64,000 bases of DNA from Alistipes sp. (GTDB lineage: Bacteria; Bacteroidota; Bacteroidia; Bacteroidales; Rikenellaceae). Location: contig JAFYRB010000051.1 in assembly GCA_017559615.1 (NCBI GenBank), positions 5,357 to 69,356 on the forward strand. Reading direction: 5' to 3'. How positions within the stretch are numbered: position 1 is the stretch's first letter; every line of letters starts with the position of its first letter. The notes under the pieces are model-generated. The model was not told the origin of the DNA. It saw nothing but the letters and a program-made list of their open reading frames with translations, and did no database searches. Of the stretch, positions 16,841 to 26,488 are shown in pieces. Position numbers and translations under genes: made by a program.

Positions 16841-18187
16841 TTATCGGTAACGAATAGTTGTAGTCTGACCAGCTGCGAAACCACAAGGAATTGTGTAACG
16901 CTCGTTCTCGCGAAGCTCCGCGAAGAAGCAAGTCTCCTGTGGAGGGAATGCAGCGCGGTATGAGTTCATCAACTGCTGTGCAGCCTTCTGAACCTCTGGC
17001 TCATCCTTAAGCAATGAAGCAGCCTGTGCCATAGCATCGTATGCTGCCCAGTATACTGAAACGCCACCAATCTTATCCTCTGTGCAACGGCTTGAAGCGT
17101 AGCACTGACCAAGGATGAAGAATGCATAACCGTTCTGTGGGTTGATGCCACGAAGCTCACGTGCAGCCTCTGCAGCAGCAGCGTAGTTGTGGTTAGTAAC
17201 CTCGATAAGACCAATCTTTGCGTAGAGAGGCTCCTTCTTTGCAGGGTCAGTCTCTACTGCAAGTGCCTCACGCAAGTACTTGAGAGCCTTGTCGTTCTCG
17301 CCACGTGTCTGGAAGCCCTGTGCAAGGAAGAGCGCAGTCTCTGATGATGGCTTGATAGTGTAGTACTTCTCGGTAGTTGCGAAGAAGAAGTCGCTTGAGC
17401 ACTGTGCGCGTGACATAAGAGCTACGGCCTGTGACAAGAGAGCGTCGTTATCTGGGTCTGCAGCAAGCTTTGCAGAGAACAATGTCTCAAGGTTCTCGCA
17501 GCTTGCAGCACCGCTGGTACCGAAGCTTGTCTCGAATACCTCCTTGAACTGCTCATCCTCAGCTGAAATCTCTGCGAAGAGTGGTGAAAGGCGCTCATAC
17601 TCCGCAAGGATAATCTCGCTTGTTACCTCATCGTCATACTCATAGTCCTCGCAGAGGTACTTGTAGTAAGATGCAACGATGTCGAGGTTGATACGACCAG
17701 TCTCGATAGCAGCGTCGATAGCATCCTTCAAACCAGCACGCAAAAGTGGACGGTTAGTAGTGCAAAGACGCATCATATCACGAGCCTTCATATCGAGGAT
17801 ATAATCCTTACCATTCTTCTGGTGGTCACCGAAGTAAACAACACGCTGGTCATAGATGTAGAGGATAGAGTCGATGTACATACGACGCTCCTCAACGCTA
17901 CGTGCGCGCTGTGTCTTGTTCTTGTACAATGTTACACCACGTGCGAAAGTCTGCTGTGAAGCCTCTGGACAGTTGTTGAGCAACTGCTGGAAGTACTGTG
18001 TTGCACGCTTGAAATCCTTAGCGTCAAGAGCCTCCTTAAGGTAGTTACTTGCAAGGATGTTTGCCTCGCGCTCCTCAACAGTAGCACCCCACTTACCGTA
18101 GAGTCTGTCGTCGCTAAAATCCTGGGCTGATGCCGAGAATCCAATGACTACCATAAGGGCAGCCAAAAGAAATTTTACGCTTTTCAT
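16841..18187 (-). CDS. Secreted tetratricopeptide-repeat protein
   Basis: This 448-residue protein has a signal peptide (MKSVKFLLAALMVVIGFSASAQD) without a lipobox, so it is expected in the periplasm. Helical repeats include YLKEALDAKDFKRATQYFQQLLNN near the start and TALFLAQGFQTRGENDKALKYLREAL and YAKIGLIEVTNHNYAAAAEAAREL from about 280 to 350, all with TPR spacing. TPR proteins act as scaffolds for protein complexes. Its place between lptC and an outer-membrane barrel gene suggests a role in envelope assembly, but the partner is unknown. It lies 27 nt upstream of lptC. Confidence 0.78.
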   Translation of the reverse strand: MKSVKFLLAALMVVIGFSASAQDFSDDRLYGKWGATVEEREANILASNYLKEALDAKDFKRATQYFQQLLNNCPEASQQTFARGVTLYKNKTQRARSVEERRMYIDSILYIYDQRVVYFGDHQKNGKDYILDMKARDMMRLCTTNRPLLRAGLKDAIDAAIETGRINLDIVASYYKYLCEDYEYDDEVTSEIILAEYERLSPLFAEISAEDEQFKEVFETSFGTSGAASCENLETLFSAKLAADPDNDALLSQAVALMSRAQCSSDFFFATTEKYYTIKPSSETALFLAQGFQTRGENDKALKYLREALAVETDPAKKEPLYAKIGLIEVTNHNYAAAAEAARELRGINPQNGYAFFILGQCYASSRCTEDKIGGVSVYWAAYDAMAQAASLLKDEPEVQKAAQQLMNSYRAAFPPQETCFFAELRENERYTIPCGFAAGQTTTIRYR

Positions 18188-18236
18188 ACTTTTAGAATTA
18201 GTTTATGTTTGTTTGTTATTATCTTCGAAATGTCTA

Positions 18237-19634
18237 CTAATCGAACTTCTGACGCACGAACCAATAGTCCGATGTATCTGATGAGAAGAGCGAAAATCCG
18301 ATAGATATTTTGTAGTAGTTTTGTGTCACAAGTCCCACCTTTCGGGCATCCATCGTAATACCTCCAGGCACCGACATACGGCCATACTCAAAGCCAATGT
18401 TCATCGACGAAGCACCCCAAATCTTAACAGGAAGGCCAAGACCTGCGGTGATGGCGAGCTGGTTGATGCTCTGACCGCCAAACGTCTGATAGTAGTTGCC
18501 AAAGCGCACTCCAGCGCGGTAGGTCATTCGGTTGAGGTAGTTACGTACGTCCGACGAGCGTGGTGTAATCTCGAAACCTGCCTTGAAGGTGTGAGTATCG
18601 GCATACTTCACAACTACGTTTACAGGGTTGCTATTCTCGTCAAACGAGGCGTTGTTCTTACCCCAAGCAGCATATACGTAATCTGCACCTACGGCCCACG
18701 CACGGTCGCGGAAATAGACGCCTACGCCCACCTGATGTGGCACGCGAAGCTCCAAGGCGTTGGTCTGGTTACGAATTGGGAACTTATTAAGGTTCGCGAT
18801 ATCGGTGCTTGTACTTACGTAGCTCTCCTTCTTTGGATTGAGGTTGCCACCGAGGTCATACGTAGCACCAAGCGTAAGGATACGTAGCTCGTTCTGGATG
18901 ATGCTCCACTGCATACCTACCTGCATCTTGAAGTTGCTAACCACGTACTTATCGGTACCAACCGTAGGGCTATAATTTCCCGAGCCTGTGACAACATCCG
19001 TAGCCTCTGCCTGATACTTTCGCTCGATATATCCCCAATAATATTTCGCGGCTACACCGATTGAGAACTTCTGCCAAGGGGCCCAACCCAATGAAACCTT
19101 AACCTCGGTGATATCTCCCGTACCCTCGTAGCCATACTGCACACGTCCGATGTTTGCCCAGTTGTTAGGGTCCTCATCCGTAGTTCGCACCTTGTATCCC
19201 ACGCTGCTATATGGCGACACGCTAATCGACGTACCCAAGCCCTTTGCCAATGGGAATGTTAGGGCGATGCTATGGATATTTGCGGTGTTGTACACGGTCT
19301 TTGCAGTCGATGTCTGCACACCCTCGGCGTTGTACTTTGGTTGGTTATTGCGGAAGTGTGTGCCGTCGATGCCCACGTCAAAGAGGAATGTCTTACGTGG
19401 TGCAACGCTTGATGCCGCAGGGTTGAGGGTGTTGACCTGACCTACGGTGCGCTTTGCGATACCTACGCCACCCATAGCACGCATCTGAATAGTACCTGGA
19501 GTAGACAACTCTCCTGGGCCATACATCGAGTATGGCGAATAGGCATTGATGCTACTTGTCTGTGCGAATGCTACGCAAGGCAACAAAAGTAGCGCTACCA
19601 AGAGCGGATATATGAGTTTATAACTTTTCTGCAT
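18237..19634 (-). CDS. Outer-membrane beta-barrel protein (FadL/OmpP1-like appearance)
   Basis: This 465-residue protein starts with a signal peptide (about 1-25, ending AFAQT). It then has the pattern INAYSPYSMYGPGELSTPGT and MRAMGGVGIAKR, which recurs in Bacteroidetes barrels encoded beside coaX. Alternating hydrophobic beta strands run to the C-terminus, ending SSDTSDYWFVRQKFD. The start codon lies within the end of coaX (17-nt overlap), so translation is probably coupled. No transported substrate can be assigned. Confidence 0.78.
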   Translation of the reverse strand: MQKSYKLIYPLLVALLLLPCVAFAQTSSINAYSPYSMYGPGELSTPGTIQMRAMGGVGIAKRTVGQVNTLNPAASSVAPRKTFLFDVGIDGTHFRNNQPKYNAEGVQTSTAKTVYNTANIHSIALTFPLAKGLGTSISVSPYSSVGYKVRTTDEDPNNWANIGRVQYGYEGTGDITEVKVSLGWAPWQKFSIGVAAKYYWGYIERKYQAEATDVVTGSGNYSPTVGTDKYVVSNFKMQVGMQWSIIQNELRILTLGATYDLGGNLNPKKESYVSTSTDIANLNKFPIRNQTNALELRVPHQVGVGVYFRDRAWAVGADYVYAAWGKNNASFDENSNPVNVVVKYADTHTFKAGFEITPRSSDVRNYLNRMTYRAGVRFGNYYQTFGGQSINQLAITAGLGLPVKIWGASSMNIGFEYGRMSVPGGITMDARKVGLVTQNYYKISIGFSLFSSDTSDYWFVRQKFD

Positions 19635-20352
19635 TATACTCTAAAATTCTATCGAGTCCAAAAATAACTGGCTCACAGTCTGCAAATATCGCGTTTTTAA
19701 TTCTCTTTACAAAATATTTTGCGTCACCTCCAGTGAAAATAGTGCAATTTTTTTCATTTTTTATTAAAAATGACTCTGCGTAGCCTCTAATTTCCTGCTC
19801 CACGCCACGCATCACACCCTGTTCTATAGCCTCGATGGTTGTGCGACCATACTCCAAAACCTCCTCCGTAGGGGAGCAAAGTGGGAGCTTTGCTGTGTAG
19901 TCTGCCAAGGCGCGAAAACGAGTTGTGACACCTGGCGAGATGTTACCTCCGAGGAACGCATTGTCTACTACGTAGTCAATGGTTATTGCTGTGCCGAAGT
20001 CCACAACCATAATATCTCGCTCGGGGAACATCGCCGCAACACCCACTGCGGCAGCTAACCTATCGGCTCCGAGGGTGTGGGGTGTGTGGTAGCGGTTTCC
20101 AATTGGCAGTGGCGTTGTGGCGGGGGTAAAGACCATAACGTCGTGGATGTGGCTGCGAAGCTGTGTTGCAACCTCCTCGGCATTACCACGTGTGGAGGCG
20201 ACAATAGAGCGAGAGATAGCGGGGTAGCGCGCCACGATATCGGCAATATCCTGGTTCGAGATATCCTCCACGGTGCGTTGCTCCTTAATCTCTCCGTTGT
20301 CGACAACGGCAATCTTTGCTCGGCTATTTCCTATGTCTACGATAAGATTCAT
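19618..20352 (-). CDS. coaX: Type III pantothenate kinase
   Basis: The 244-residue enzyme makes 4'-phosphopantothenate, the first step of coenzyme A synthesis, using an ASKHA-fold. Visible motifs are LIVDIGNSRAKIAV (P-loop-like, Asp6), HTLGADRLAA with the catalytic Asp at 97, MVVDFGTAITIDYV (about 116-129) and GGNISPGVTTR. These are standard for CoaX and differ from CoaA. The gene follows mfd by 31 nt on the same strand and overlaps the OMP gene by 17 nt. Confidence 0.94.
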   Translation of the reverse strand: MNLIVDIGNSRAKIAVVDNGEIKEQRTVEDISNQDIADIVARYPAISRSIVASTRGNAEEVATQLRSHIHDVMVFTPATTPLPIGNRYHTPHTLGADRLAAAVGVAAMFPERDIMVVDFGTAITIDYVVDNAFLGGNISPGVTTRFRALADYTAKLPLCSPTEEVLEYGRTTIEAIEQGVMRGVEQEIRGYAESFLIKNEKNCTIFTGGDAKYFVKRIKNAIFADCEPVIFGLDRILEYNAEKL

Positions 20353-20383
20353 CTTCTTCTGTTACAGTAGTTTATAATCTTTG

Positions 20384-23300
20384 CTATGCCTCCGCAGCAG
20401 CGGCTAACGTGCGTAGCATATCTACCGCCTCGGCTACCGAGTATATCTTTCTAACGGTCATAGATAGGCGGTTATTGTATTGCTTAACCACAAAACGCTC
20501 GGGGTTGGATACCACCTTGCGGAGCATATTGAGGAAGGTGTCGGTCTTGAAGAATGGCGAGTTGTTGTCGCCTACGAAGCGAACAATCATCAAGCCGTTC
20601 TTCACCTTCACGTGTTCCATACCGAGGTTGATGGCCTCGTGACGCAGGCGCACAACGTCGCAAAGCACACGCACAGGCTCTGGGATAGCGCCAAAGCGGT
20701 CCTTGAGGCGAACCATAAGTGCCTCGAACTGCTCGTCGGTGTGCATAGCATCAATCTCACGATAGAGACGCAACTTCTCACTCTGTGAGCGAACGTAACT
20801 ATCTGGGATAGATGCGTCTACATCAATATCAATAGTAGCATCGTCAACAAACGATACCTCCTTCATAGCGTCGTTCTCGGCCTGCGACAATCCTGAAACA
20901 TCGAGGCCCTCGGCACGAAGCTCCGAGATAGCCTGGTTGAGAATCTTCTGATAGGTCTCAATACCGATATCGGCGATAAAGCCACTCTGCTCGGCACCCA
21001 AGAGGTTACCCGCACCACGAATATCGAGGTCCTGCATTGCGATGTTGAAGCCCGAACCGAGGTCGGAGAACTCCTCAATGGCACGTAGACGACGGCGTGC
21101 CTCATCGCCAAGTAGCTCGTTTGGAGGGGATAGAAGGTAGCAAAAGCCCTTCTTATCCGAGCGTCCTACACGGCCACGAAGCTGATGTAGGTCGCTAAGG
21201 CCAAAGCGGTGTGCATCGTTGATAATGATGGTGTTAGCATTGCCGATGTCGATGCCATTCTCGATAATCGTTGTTGCCAGCAGCACATCGAATTCACCAT
21301 AGATAAAGTCCATAATCAGCTTTTCGAGCTGCTCGGCAGGCATACGTCCGTGGCCTACGCCCACACGTGCCTTGGGACAAAGACGTGTGATAAGGCCCTG
21401 AATCGTGAGGATATCCTCGACGCGGTTATGCACGAAATATACCTGACCTCCACGTGCCAACTCCTCCTCAATAGCATCGCGGATGACATCCTCCGAGAAG
21501 ACGTGCGACTCGGTAACTATCGGCTGACGGTTTGGTGGTGGGGTAGATATCACCGAGAGGTCGCGCGAACCCATAAGCGAGAACTGCAACGTTCGCGGAA
21601 TAGGCGTTGCGGTGAGGGTGAGCGTGTCGACAGAGACGGAGAGCTGCGTTAGTTTCTCCTTCGCTGCCACGCCAAACTTCTGCTCCTCATCGATAATTAG
21701 GAGTCCCAAGTCGCGGAACTCTATCTGCTTCGAGAGCATCTTATGTGTACCGATGAGGATATCAATTTTGCCCGCCTTTAAATCCTCGGCAATGCGTCGG
21801 CTCTCCTTTGCTGATTTTGTGCGGTTTATGTACTCCACCGTTACGGGGAGGTCACGCAGACGCTCCGAGAAGGAGCGATAGTGTTGTAGGGCAAGGATAG
21901 TCGTAGGTACGAGAACTGCAACCTGCTTACCATCGCACGCTGCCTTAAACGCCGCGCGGATAGCCACCTCGGTCTTTCCGAAGCCCACATCGCCACATAC
22001 AAGGCGGTCCATAGGCTGCTCCGACTCCATATCCTTCTTAACCGCAGCGATGGCGGTCTGCTGATCTGGAGTATCCTCCCACTTGAACGATGCCTCCAGC
22101 TCCTGCTGAAGATAGCTATCCTCGGAGAATGCAAAGCCCTTCGAGGCCTTACGCTTGGCGTAGAGGGCTATCAACTCGCGAGAGATATCCTTAACGGCCT
22201 TCTTCGTGGTAGCTTTGAGCTTCTGCCAAGCTCCATTTCCGAGTTTATAAATCTTTGGAGGCTCGCCCTCGCCACTTTTGTATCGAGAGATGCGGTGTAG
22301 GGCGTGAACATTAACAAAAAGGATATCGTTGTCCTTGTATATCAGCTTAATAGCCTCCTTCGTGCGACCATTCTCGTTCAGCTTAACAAGACCTCCGAAG
22401 CGTCCTACACCGTGGTCGATATGCACAACATAATCTCCCACCTTCAGGGCGTTAAGCTCCGCGACGGTCATCTGCTCATCGCGCTTTATCTCGCCACGAA
22501 TGCGGTAGCGTTGGTAGCGGTCGAAAATCTGGTGGTCGGTATATACGCAGAGCTTCAGGGCGTTATCCACAAAGCCCTCGTGAAGCACCACATCCTCGGC
22601 GCGAAAATCGACGTTGCGACGGCCTACCTGATGGAAAATATTTGTAAGTCGCTCTATCTGAGCCTTATTATGCGAGAGAATGGTTGTTGTATATCCACGC
22701 TCGTTGTTCCAGCGAATGTCATCCGCAAGCATCTCGAAGTTGCGGTTGAAGGCTGGCTGTGGCGTGGTGTCGAAGGTAATGGTTGCGGTTGCCTGACGCT
22801 CGCGGATGTTATCCTTGCGAAGTGTGATAGTGGCTGACTCCCAATCTTTTAGCAATGATTGACGTGAGGTGACCTTGCGGGCTAATTGTTGAGCCTCATC
22901 CTCGTTTTCGGCCATCTCAAGCACCTTGCGGCGGATATCTGCAATCTTGCGCAGCGAGAAGTCACCATCGCCAATCCACCACGTAGCACCCTCGGCAAAA
23001 CGCGCAAGAGATACACGTTCGCCCGACTCCTCCGATTTATGGATGTTAGGGATGATGTCCACCGCCTCGGGACGCTCCGCAGAGAGCTGACTCGAGATAT
23101 CGAAGCGGCGTAGTGAGTCTACGCTATTGCCAAAGAAATCAACACGATAGGGTTTCGACTCGGCATACGAGAAGATATCGACAATGCCTCCACGTACGGA
23201 GTACTGACCTGGCTCATAAACAAAATCTACACGCGTAAACCCCTGCTCCACAAGCCACTCGACAAGGTCATTCTGCTCGAGGGTGTCGCCAACGGCAATG

Positions 23301-23728
23301 CGTAACGACTGTGCATTGAGGCTTCGGCTATCAATGACCGTCTCGGCAAGAGCCTCGGGGTAGGTACATACCGCCAAGTAGCCATCTTTGAAATTCGAAA
23401 TGGCATTCAACGCTCCCGTGCGACGGACTATGCCTTGTGGGTCCTCAGCACCATAGGCCGCCGAGCGTTTATAACCCGATGAGAAGAAGGCAACGCGCTC
23501 TTCGTCAAGGAGTTCGTAGAGGTCGTTTACGAGGTATGCTGCGGCATCGCGGTCATCGGCCAAGAAGATATGTATACCTCCCAGTCGCTCGACCATATCG
23601 GCAGCATAAAGCGAATAAGCTCCACCGACCATCTGTTCAAGATGGACGGTAGAGCCTATATTTTCCAAACTTTTTTTAAGCTCCTCCGCGCGTTTGGAGT
23701 TACGGATGAGTCCCTTTAAATAGTTCAT
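20384..23728 (-). CDS. mfd: Transcription-repair coupling factor
   Basis: The 1114-residue protein shows the Mfd arrangement. A UvrB-like N-terminal part contains VDFVYEPGQYSVRGGIVDIF. The RNA polymerase-interacting domain contains LKVGDYVVHIDHGVGRFGGL. The RecG-like translocase has Walker A GDVGFGKTEVAIRAAFKA (about 578-595), the DEEQ box IIDEEQKFGVAAKEKL near 679 and TLTATPIPRTLQFSLMGSRD. Helicase motifs IENGIDIGNANTIII and LHQLRGRVGRSDKKGFCYLL and a C-terminal TRCF domain complete it. Mfd removes stalled RNA polymerase at DNA lesions and recruits UvrA. It lies 17 nt downstream of rng. Confidence 0.97.
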   Translation of the reverse strand: MNYLKGLIRNSKRAEELKKSLENIGSTVHLEQMVGGAYSLYAADMVERLGGIHIFLADDRDAAAYLVNDLYELLDEERVAFFSSGYKRSAAYGAEDPQGIVRRTGALNAISNFKDGYLAVCTYPEALAETVIDSRSLNAQSLRIAVGDTLEQNDLVEWLVEQGFTRVDFVYEPGQYSVRGGIVDIFSYAESKPYRVDFFGNSVDSLRRFDISSQLSAERPEAVDIIPNIHKSEESGERVSLARFAEGATWWIGDGDFSLRKIADIRRKVLEMAENEDEAQQLARKVTSRQSLLKDWESATITLRKDNIRERQATATITFDTTPQPAFNRNFEMLADDIRWNNERGYTTTILSHNKAQIERLTNIFHQVGRRNVDFRAEDVVLHEGFVDNALKLCVYTDHQIFDRYQRYRIRGEIKRDEQMTVAELNALKVGDYVVHIDHGVGRFGGLVKLNENGRTKEAIKLIYKDNDILFVNVHALHRISRYKSGEGEPPKIYKLGNGAWQKLKATTKKAVKDISRELIALYAKRKASKGFAFSEDSYLQQELEASFKWEDTPDQQTAIAAVKKDMESEQPMDRLVCGDVGFGKTEVAIRAAFKAACDGKQVAVLVPTTILALQHYRSFSERLRDLPVTVEYINRTKSAKESRRIAEDLKAGKIDILIGTHKMLSKQIEFRDLGLLIIDEEQKFGVAAKEKLTQLSVSVDTLTLTATPIPRTLQFSLMGSRDLSVISTPPPNRQPIVTESHVFSEDVIRDAIEEELARGGQVYFVHNRVEDILTIQGLITRLCPKARVGVGHGRMPAEQLEKLIMDFIYGEFDVLLATTIIENGIDIGNANTIIINDAHRFGLSDLHQLRGRVGRSDKKGFCYLLSPPNELLGDEARRRLRAIEEFSDLGSGFNIAMQDLDIRGAGNLLGAEQSGFIADIGIETYQKILNQAISELRAEGLDVSGLSQAENDAMKEVSFVDDATIDIDVDASIPDSYVRSQSEKLRLYREIDAMHTDEQFEALMVRLKDRFGAIPEPVRVLCDVVRLRHEAINLGMEHVKVKNGLMIVRFVGDNNSPFFKTDTFLNMLRKVVSNPERFVVKQYNNRLSMTVRKIYSVAEAVDMLRTLAAAAEA

Positions 23729-23745
23729 TTCGCTTCAGTTAGCAA

Positions 23746-25296
23746 TTACTCATTAGAGTTTATGAGAAGCGACTCTCCCTTTTTATCGAGGTAACTAACA
23801 TCAATCATACCGATACTCTGGTCGGTGGTTATCTTGATGCGTAGCTTGTACTTGAAAATCCAACGAAGCCTTCGTGAGATGAATCCCTGCTCCAAGTAGG
23901 CCTTTACATATGGACTTACCCTGAGGTTTACATATTTGAAACCCTTCTCGGCAAGTAGCTGTATCTGTCCCTCAATCTTCTTCTCGAGGAGTATCGTAGG
24001 CTCAATCTTACCTGTGCCGTGGCACGTAGGGCAGGTGTCCGAAATCTCGTTAATGGCAATAGGACGTACACGCTGGCGTGTAATCTGCATAAGACCAAAC
24101 TTCGTAAGCGGAAGGATCGTATGCTTTGCCTTGTCCGAGGCCATAAGTTTCTGCATCTCCTGGTAGAGAGTCTGTCGGCTCTGCTGCTTACGCATATCGA
24201 TGAAGTCGACAATGACAATACCTCCCATATCGCGGAGACGTAGCTGACGTGCTATCTCGGCTGCTGCGGCGAGGTTTACTTCGAGTGCTGTCTGCTCCTG
24301 GTCATCCTCGGCCTTTGTGCGGTTACCCGAGTTAACGTCGATGACGTGCATAGCCTCCGTATGCTCGATAATGAGATAGGCACCGCGACGTAGCGATACA
24401 TACTTTGCAAATAACGACTTTATCTGTTTCGTGACATCGAAGTTGTCGAAGATTGATACCTTACCCTTATACAACTTCACCATATGCTCCATCTCGGGCT
24501 TTATGGCGTGGATATAGCTCTTAATCTCCGAGTGCATCATCTCGTCGTCAACGATAATCTGGGAGAATGTGTCGTTGAGCGAGTCACGAATAATGGTATT
24601 TACGCGGCTCATCTCGCTCATTAGGCGGGTAGGTGCCGCACCCTTACGCATCGCGTCAAGGGTTTTGTTCCATCTCTCAACAAGAGATAGTATGTCTTGC
24701 ATAATATCGATGTCCTCGGCCTCGGCAGCTGCCGTACGTATGATGACACCGAAGTTCTGTGGTAGTACCTCGAGGGCTACCTTTCTTAGTCGTTTCTTTG
24801 CAGCGTTCGAGCGAATCTTCGCAGATACGAAAACCTTATTCGAGAATGGCACTAACACTACATTTCTACCAGCAAGTGATACATCTGCCGTAAGACGTGG
24901 TCCCTTTGTTGATATCGCCTCTTTGGATATCTGAACCATAATGGTCTGTCCCACTTGAAGATGATCGCCTATGCGTCCCTCCTTCTCCAGCTGTGGCTCG
25001 AGCTTCATACTCTCCACACGCACCATACGCTTCTCGCGGCTATCTACAATACGCTGTAGCGAGGAGAAGTTCTGGCCTAAATCGAGATAGTGGATAAAGG
25101 CATCTTTTTCGTGTCCTATGTTCACGAATGCTGCGTTCAGACCCGGCATAATCTTACGTACGCGGCCAAGGTAGATGTCGCCTACCGAAAAGCCTGTCTG
25201 ACAGCGTTCTTTGTTCAACTCGACAAGCACCTTGTCCTCACAGAGTGCTATCGAGACCTCCGTTGGATTTACATTGATGAATAACTCTCTGTTCAT
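23746..25296 (-). CDS. rng: Ribonuclease G/E family endoribonuclease
   Basis: The 516-residue protein starts MNRELFINVNPTEVSIALCEDK. It has an S1 RNA-binding domain (about 38-128, VGDIYLGRVRKIMPGLNAAFVNIGHEKDAFIHY), the catalytic-domain signatures HVIDVNSGN (near 318) and GIVIVDFIDM (near 362) with the Mg2+-binding Asp residues, and the Zn-link CPTCHGTGK (near 423). It cleaves single-stranded AU-rich RNA and takes part in 5S/16S rRNA maturation and mRNA decay. The length fits RNase G and lacks the long C-terminal scaffold of E. coli RNase E. It probably shares transcription with the small basic protein gene and HU upstream, and with mfd downstream. Confidence 0.94.
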   Translation of the reverse strand: MNRELFINVNPTEVSIALCEDKVLVELNKERCQTGFSVGDIYLGRVRKIMPGLNAAFVNIGHEKDAFIHYLDLGQNFSSLQRIVDSREKRMVRVESMKLEPQLEKEGRIGDHLQVGQTIMVQISKEAISTKGPRLTADVSLAGRNVVLVPFSNKVFVSAKIRSNAAKKRLRKVALEVLPQNFGVIIRTAAAEAEDIDIMQDILSLVERWNKTLDAMRKGAAPTRLMSEMSRVNTIIRDSLNDTFSQIIVDDEMMHSEIKSYIHAIKPEMEHMVKLYKGKVSIFDNFDVTKQIKSLFAKYVSLRRGAYLIIEHTEAMHVIDVNSGNRTKAEDDQEQTALEVNLAAAAEIARQLRLRDMGGIVIVDFIDMRKQQSRQTLYQEMQKLMASDKAKHTILPLTKFGLMQITRQRVRPIAINEISDTCPTCHGTGKIEPTILLEKKIEGQIQLLAEKGFKYVNLRVSPYVKAYLEQGFISRRLRWIFKYKLRIKITTDQSIGMIDVSYLDKKGESLLINSNE

Positions 25297-25391
25297 AGAA
25301 ACAATGTAAATCAGTTAGATAATCAGAGACCTCAAAAGAGTATCTCTCTCGATGTTTCACCCATCCCCACGGGAGGAGTGAAAATAGGTGA

Positions 25392-25412
25392 AGCTAAGGA
25401 CTTGCCTTAGCT
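25392..25412 (-). terminator. Hairpin between the small basic protein gene and rng
   Basis: AGCTAAGG (25392-25399) pairs with CCTTAGCT (25405-25412), with a 5-nt loop. The following sequence on the minus strand (TCACCTATTTTCAC) is only moderately T-rich, so it may be a weak terminator, an attenuator or an RNA-processing site. A second short stem, TTTCAC/GTGAAA (25355-25360 and 25378-25383), lies further into the same leader of rng. Confidence 0.4.
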
Positions 25413-25435
25413 CCAACTATGTCCTAAAAGAAGGA

Positions 25436-25525
25436 TTACTTCTTCTTATGACGATTCTTGCGAAGACGCTTCTTACGCTTGTGCGTCGCCATCTTATGAC
25501 GCTTGTGCTTCTTTCCGTTTGGCAT
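25436..25525 (-). CDS. 29-residue highly basic protein, possible ribosome-associated peptide
   Basis: An ATG at 25525 (minus strand) opens a frame of 29 residues that begins MPNGKKHKRHKMATHKRKK and ends RLRKNRHKKK. Nearly two thirds of the residues are Lys, Arg or His. Very short basic proteins of this type are conserved beside HU or rng genes in many Bacteroidetes. The composition resembles the C-terminal basic segment of mitochondrial mS38/AURKAIP1-type ribosomal proteins, so a ribosomal role is plausible (an inference from similarity by eye). It sits 39 nt after the HU stop codon. Confidence 0.7.
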   Translation of the reverse strand: MPNGKKHKRHKMATHKRKKRLRKNRHKKK

Positions 25526-25564
25526 AATTTATAATATTAAAGGTTTGTAACTTCTGTGTTATCC

Positions 25565-25837
25565 TTATTTAACATCGCTTGAAAAGCTCTTTGCAGGCTT
25601 GAAAGCAGGGATGTTGTGCTCTGGAATAGTGATGGTAGTGTTCTTAGAGATATTACGAGCAACCTTCATAGCACGCTTCTTGATGATGAAGCTACCGAAG
25701 CCGCGCAAATATACATTCTGGCCATTTGCCATAGCGTTCTTAACGCTCTCCATAAAAGCCTCAACAATAGCCTGAACCTGAATCTTCTCTACGCCAGTTG
25801 ACTTTGCAATCTCGTTTACGATGTCTGCCTTTGTCAT
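25565..25837 (-). CDS. HU-family DNA-binding protein
   Basis: From ATG at 25837 the product is 90 residues, MTKADIVNEIAKSTGVEKIQ, the normal length of HU. It has the helical dimerisation part (1-45) and the beta-arm region with the conserved core VYLRGFGSFIIKKRA, followed by NTTITIPEHNIPAFKPAKSF. HU bends and compacts DNA as a dimer. The frame is open 26 codons further upstream, but that part overlaps the leader and has no HU similarity. A consensus promoter lies about 90 nt upstream. Confidence 0.95.
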   Translation of the reverse strand: MTKADIVNEIAKSTGVEKIQVQAIVEAFMESVKNAMANGQNVYLRGFGSFIIKKRAMKVARNISKNTTITIPEHNIPAFKPAKSFSSDVK

Positions 25838-25925
25838 AGTTGTAAATAGTTTATTTTGTTTATTTTTAATACAAGTATTCAACAATCTTTTGCCCAAAAT
25901 AGGGGCTTTTAGCAAAAAAATGTCT

Positions 25926-25957
25926 GCAAATATACGGCAACTTTATATAATATGCAA
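25926..25957 (-). promoter_or_regulatory. Consensus promoter for the HU gene
   Basis: On the minus strand, TTG (25957-25955), a 20-nt spacer and TATATTTG (25934-25927) followed by C. This matches the Bacteroidetes consensus. It leaves a leader of roughly 80 nt. Confidence 0.8.
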
Positions 25958-26034
25958 GCAAAAAGCTAAAAAATAGACTCTTTTTTATCCTCGCAACCCA
26001 TTGGGTGGCAAATAATAGACTATTTTGTGGGCTA

Positions 26035-26445
26035 CTATTTGAAGCTGTTAAGTGCAGTTGCCAAACCTACTACTGCCTGGTCAAGACCATCCTGGATTTT
26101 GCTGCCTATCATCATCTTCATCATCATATTCAACTCGGCGTGCAAAACCATACGGATGCGTGTGTCGCGCTCGGCAACCTCCTTGAGCTGAATCCAAAAG
26201 CTGAAATCGACAGGGATGCCACCCTGGTCGGCAACAATCTTAACGTGCTTATTCTCAACCTTTTCCTCGATGCGAAGTGCTACCTTCATACCCTTGACCT
26301 TGAACGAGCAGCTGTCGGGTGTAGCCTCCCACTCCTCGACCTTATCCTGAATAGCTGGTGTCATAAGGTCCATACGCGAGATGATTGGGAAAATCAGTGC
26401 TGCGGGGTGGTTTATCTGTTGCTGTTTTGATTCGTATTTCTCCAT
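26035..26445 (-). CDS. SRPBCC (START/polyketide cyclase-like) superfamily protein
   Basis: This 136-residue cytoplasmic protein has the helix-grip pattern of SRPBCC domains: an opening strand and helix (INHPAALIFPIISRMDLMTP), a central run of beta strands (WEATPDSCSFKVKGMKVALRIEEK, WIQLKEVAERDTRIRMVLHAEL) and a long C-terminal helix (GLDQAVVGLATALNSF). The fold binds hydrophobic ligands in a cavity. The ligand is unknown. A Met-rich stretch NMMMKMMIG precedes the last helix. It is the last gene of the NUDIX-porX-tsaE series, 43 nt after tsaE. Confidence 0.75.
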   Translation of the reverse strand: MEKYESKQQQINHPAALIFPIISRMDLMTPAIQDKVEEWEATPDSCSFKVKGMKVALRIEEKVENKHVKIVADQGGIPVDFSFWIQLKEVAERDTRIRMVLHAELNMMMKMMIGSKIQDGLDQAVVGLATALNSFK

Positions 26446-26488
26446 AGTTCACATTGTTAATGTAAAAGTGCGACAAAGGTAATCAAAA

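Noticed and set aside
25838..25915. N-terminal extension of HU
   Set aside because: HU proteins are about 90 residues and start MTKADI-like; the extension lies in the leader after the promoter.
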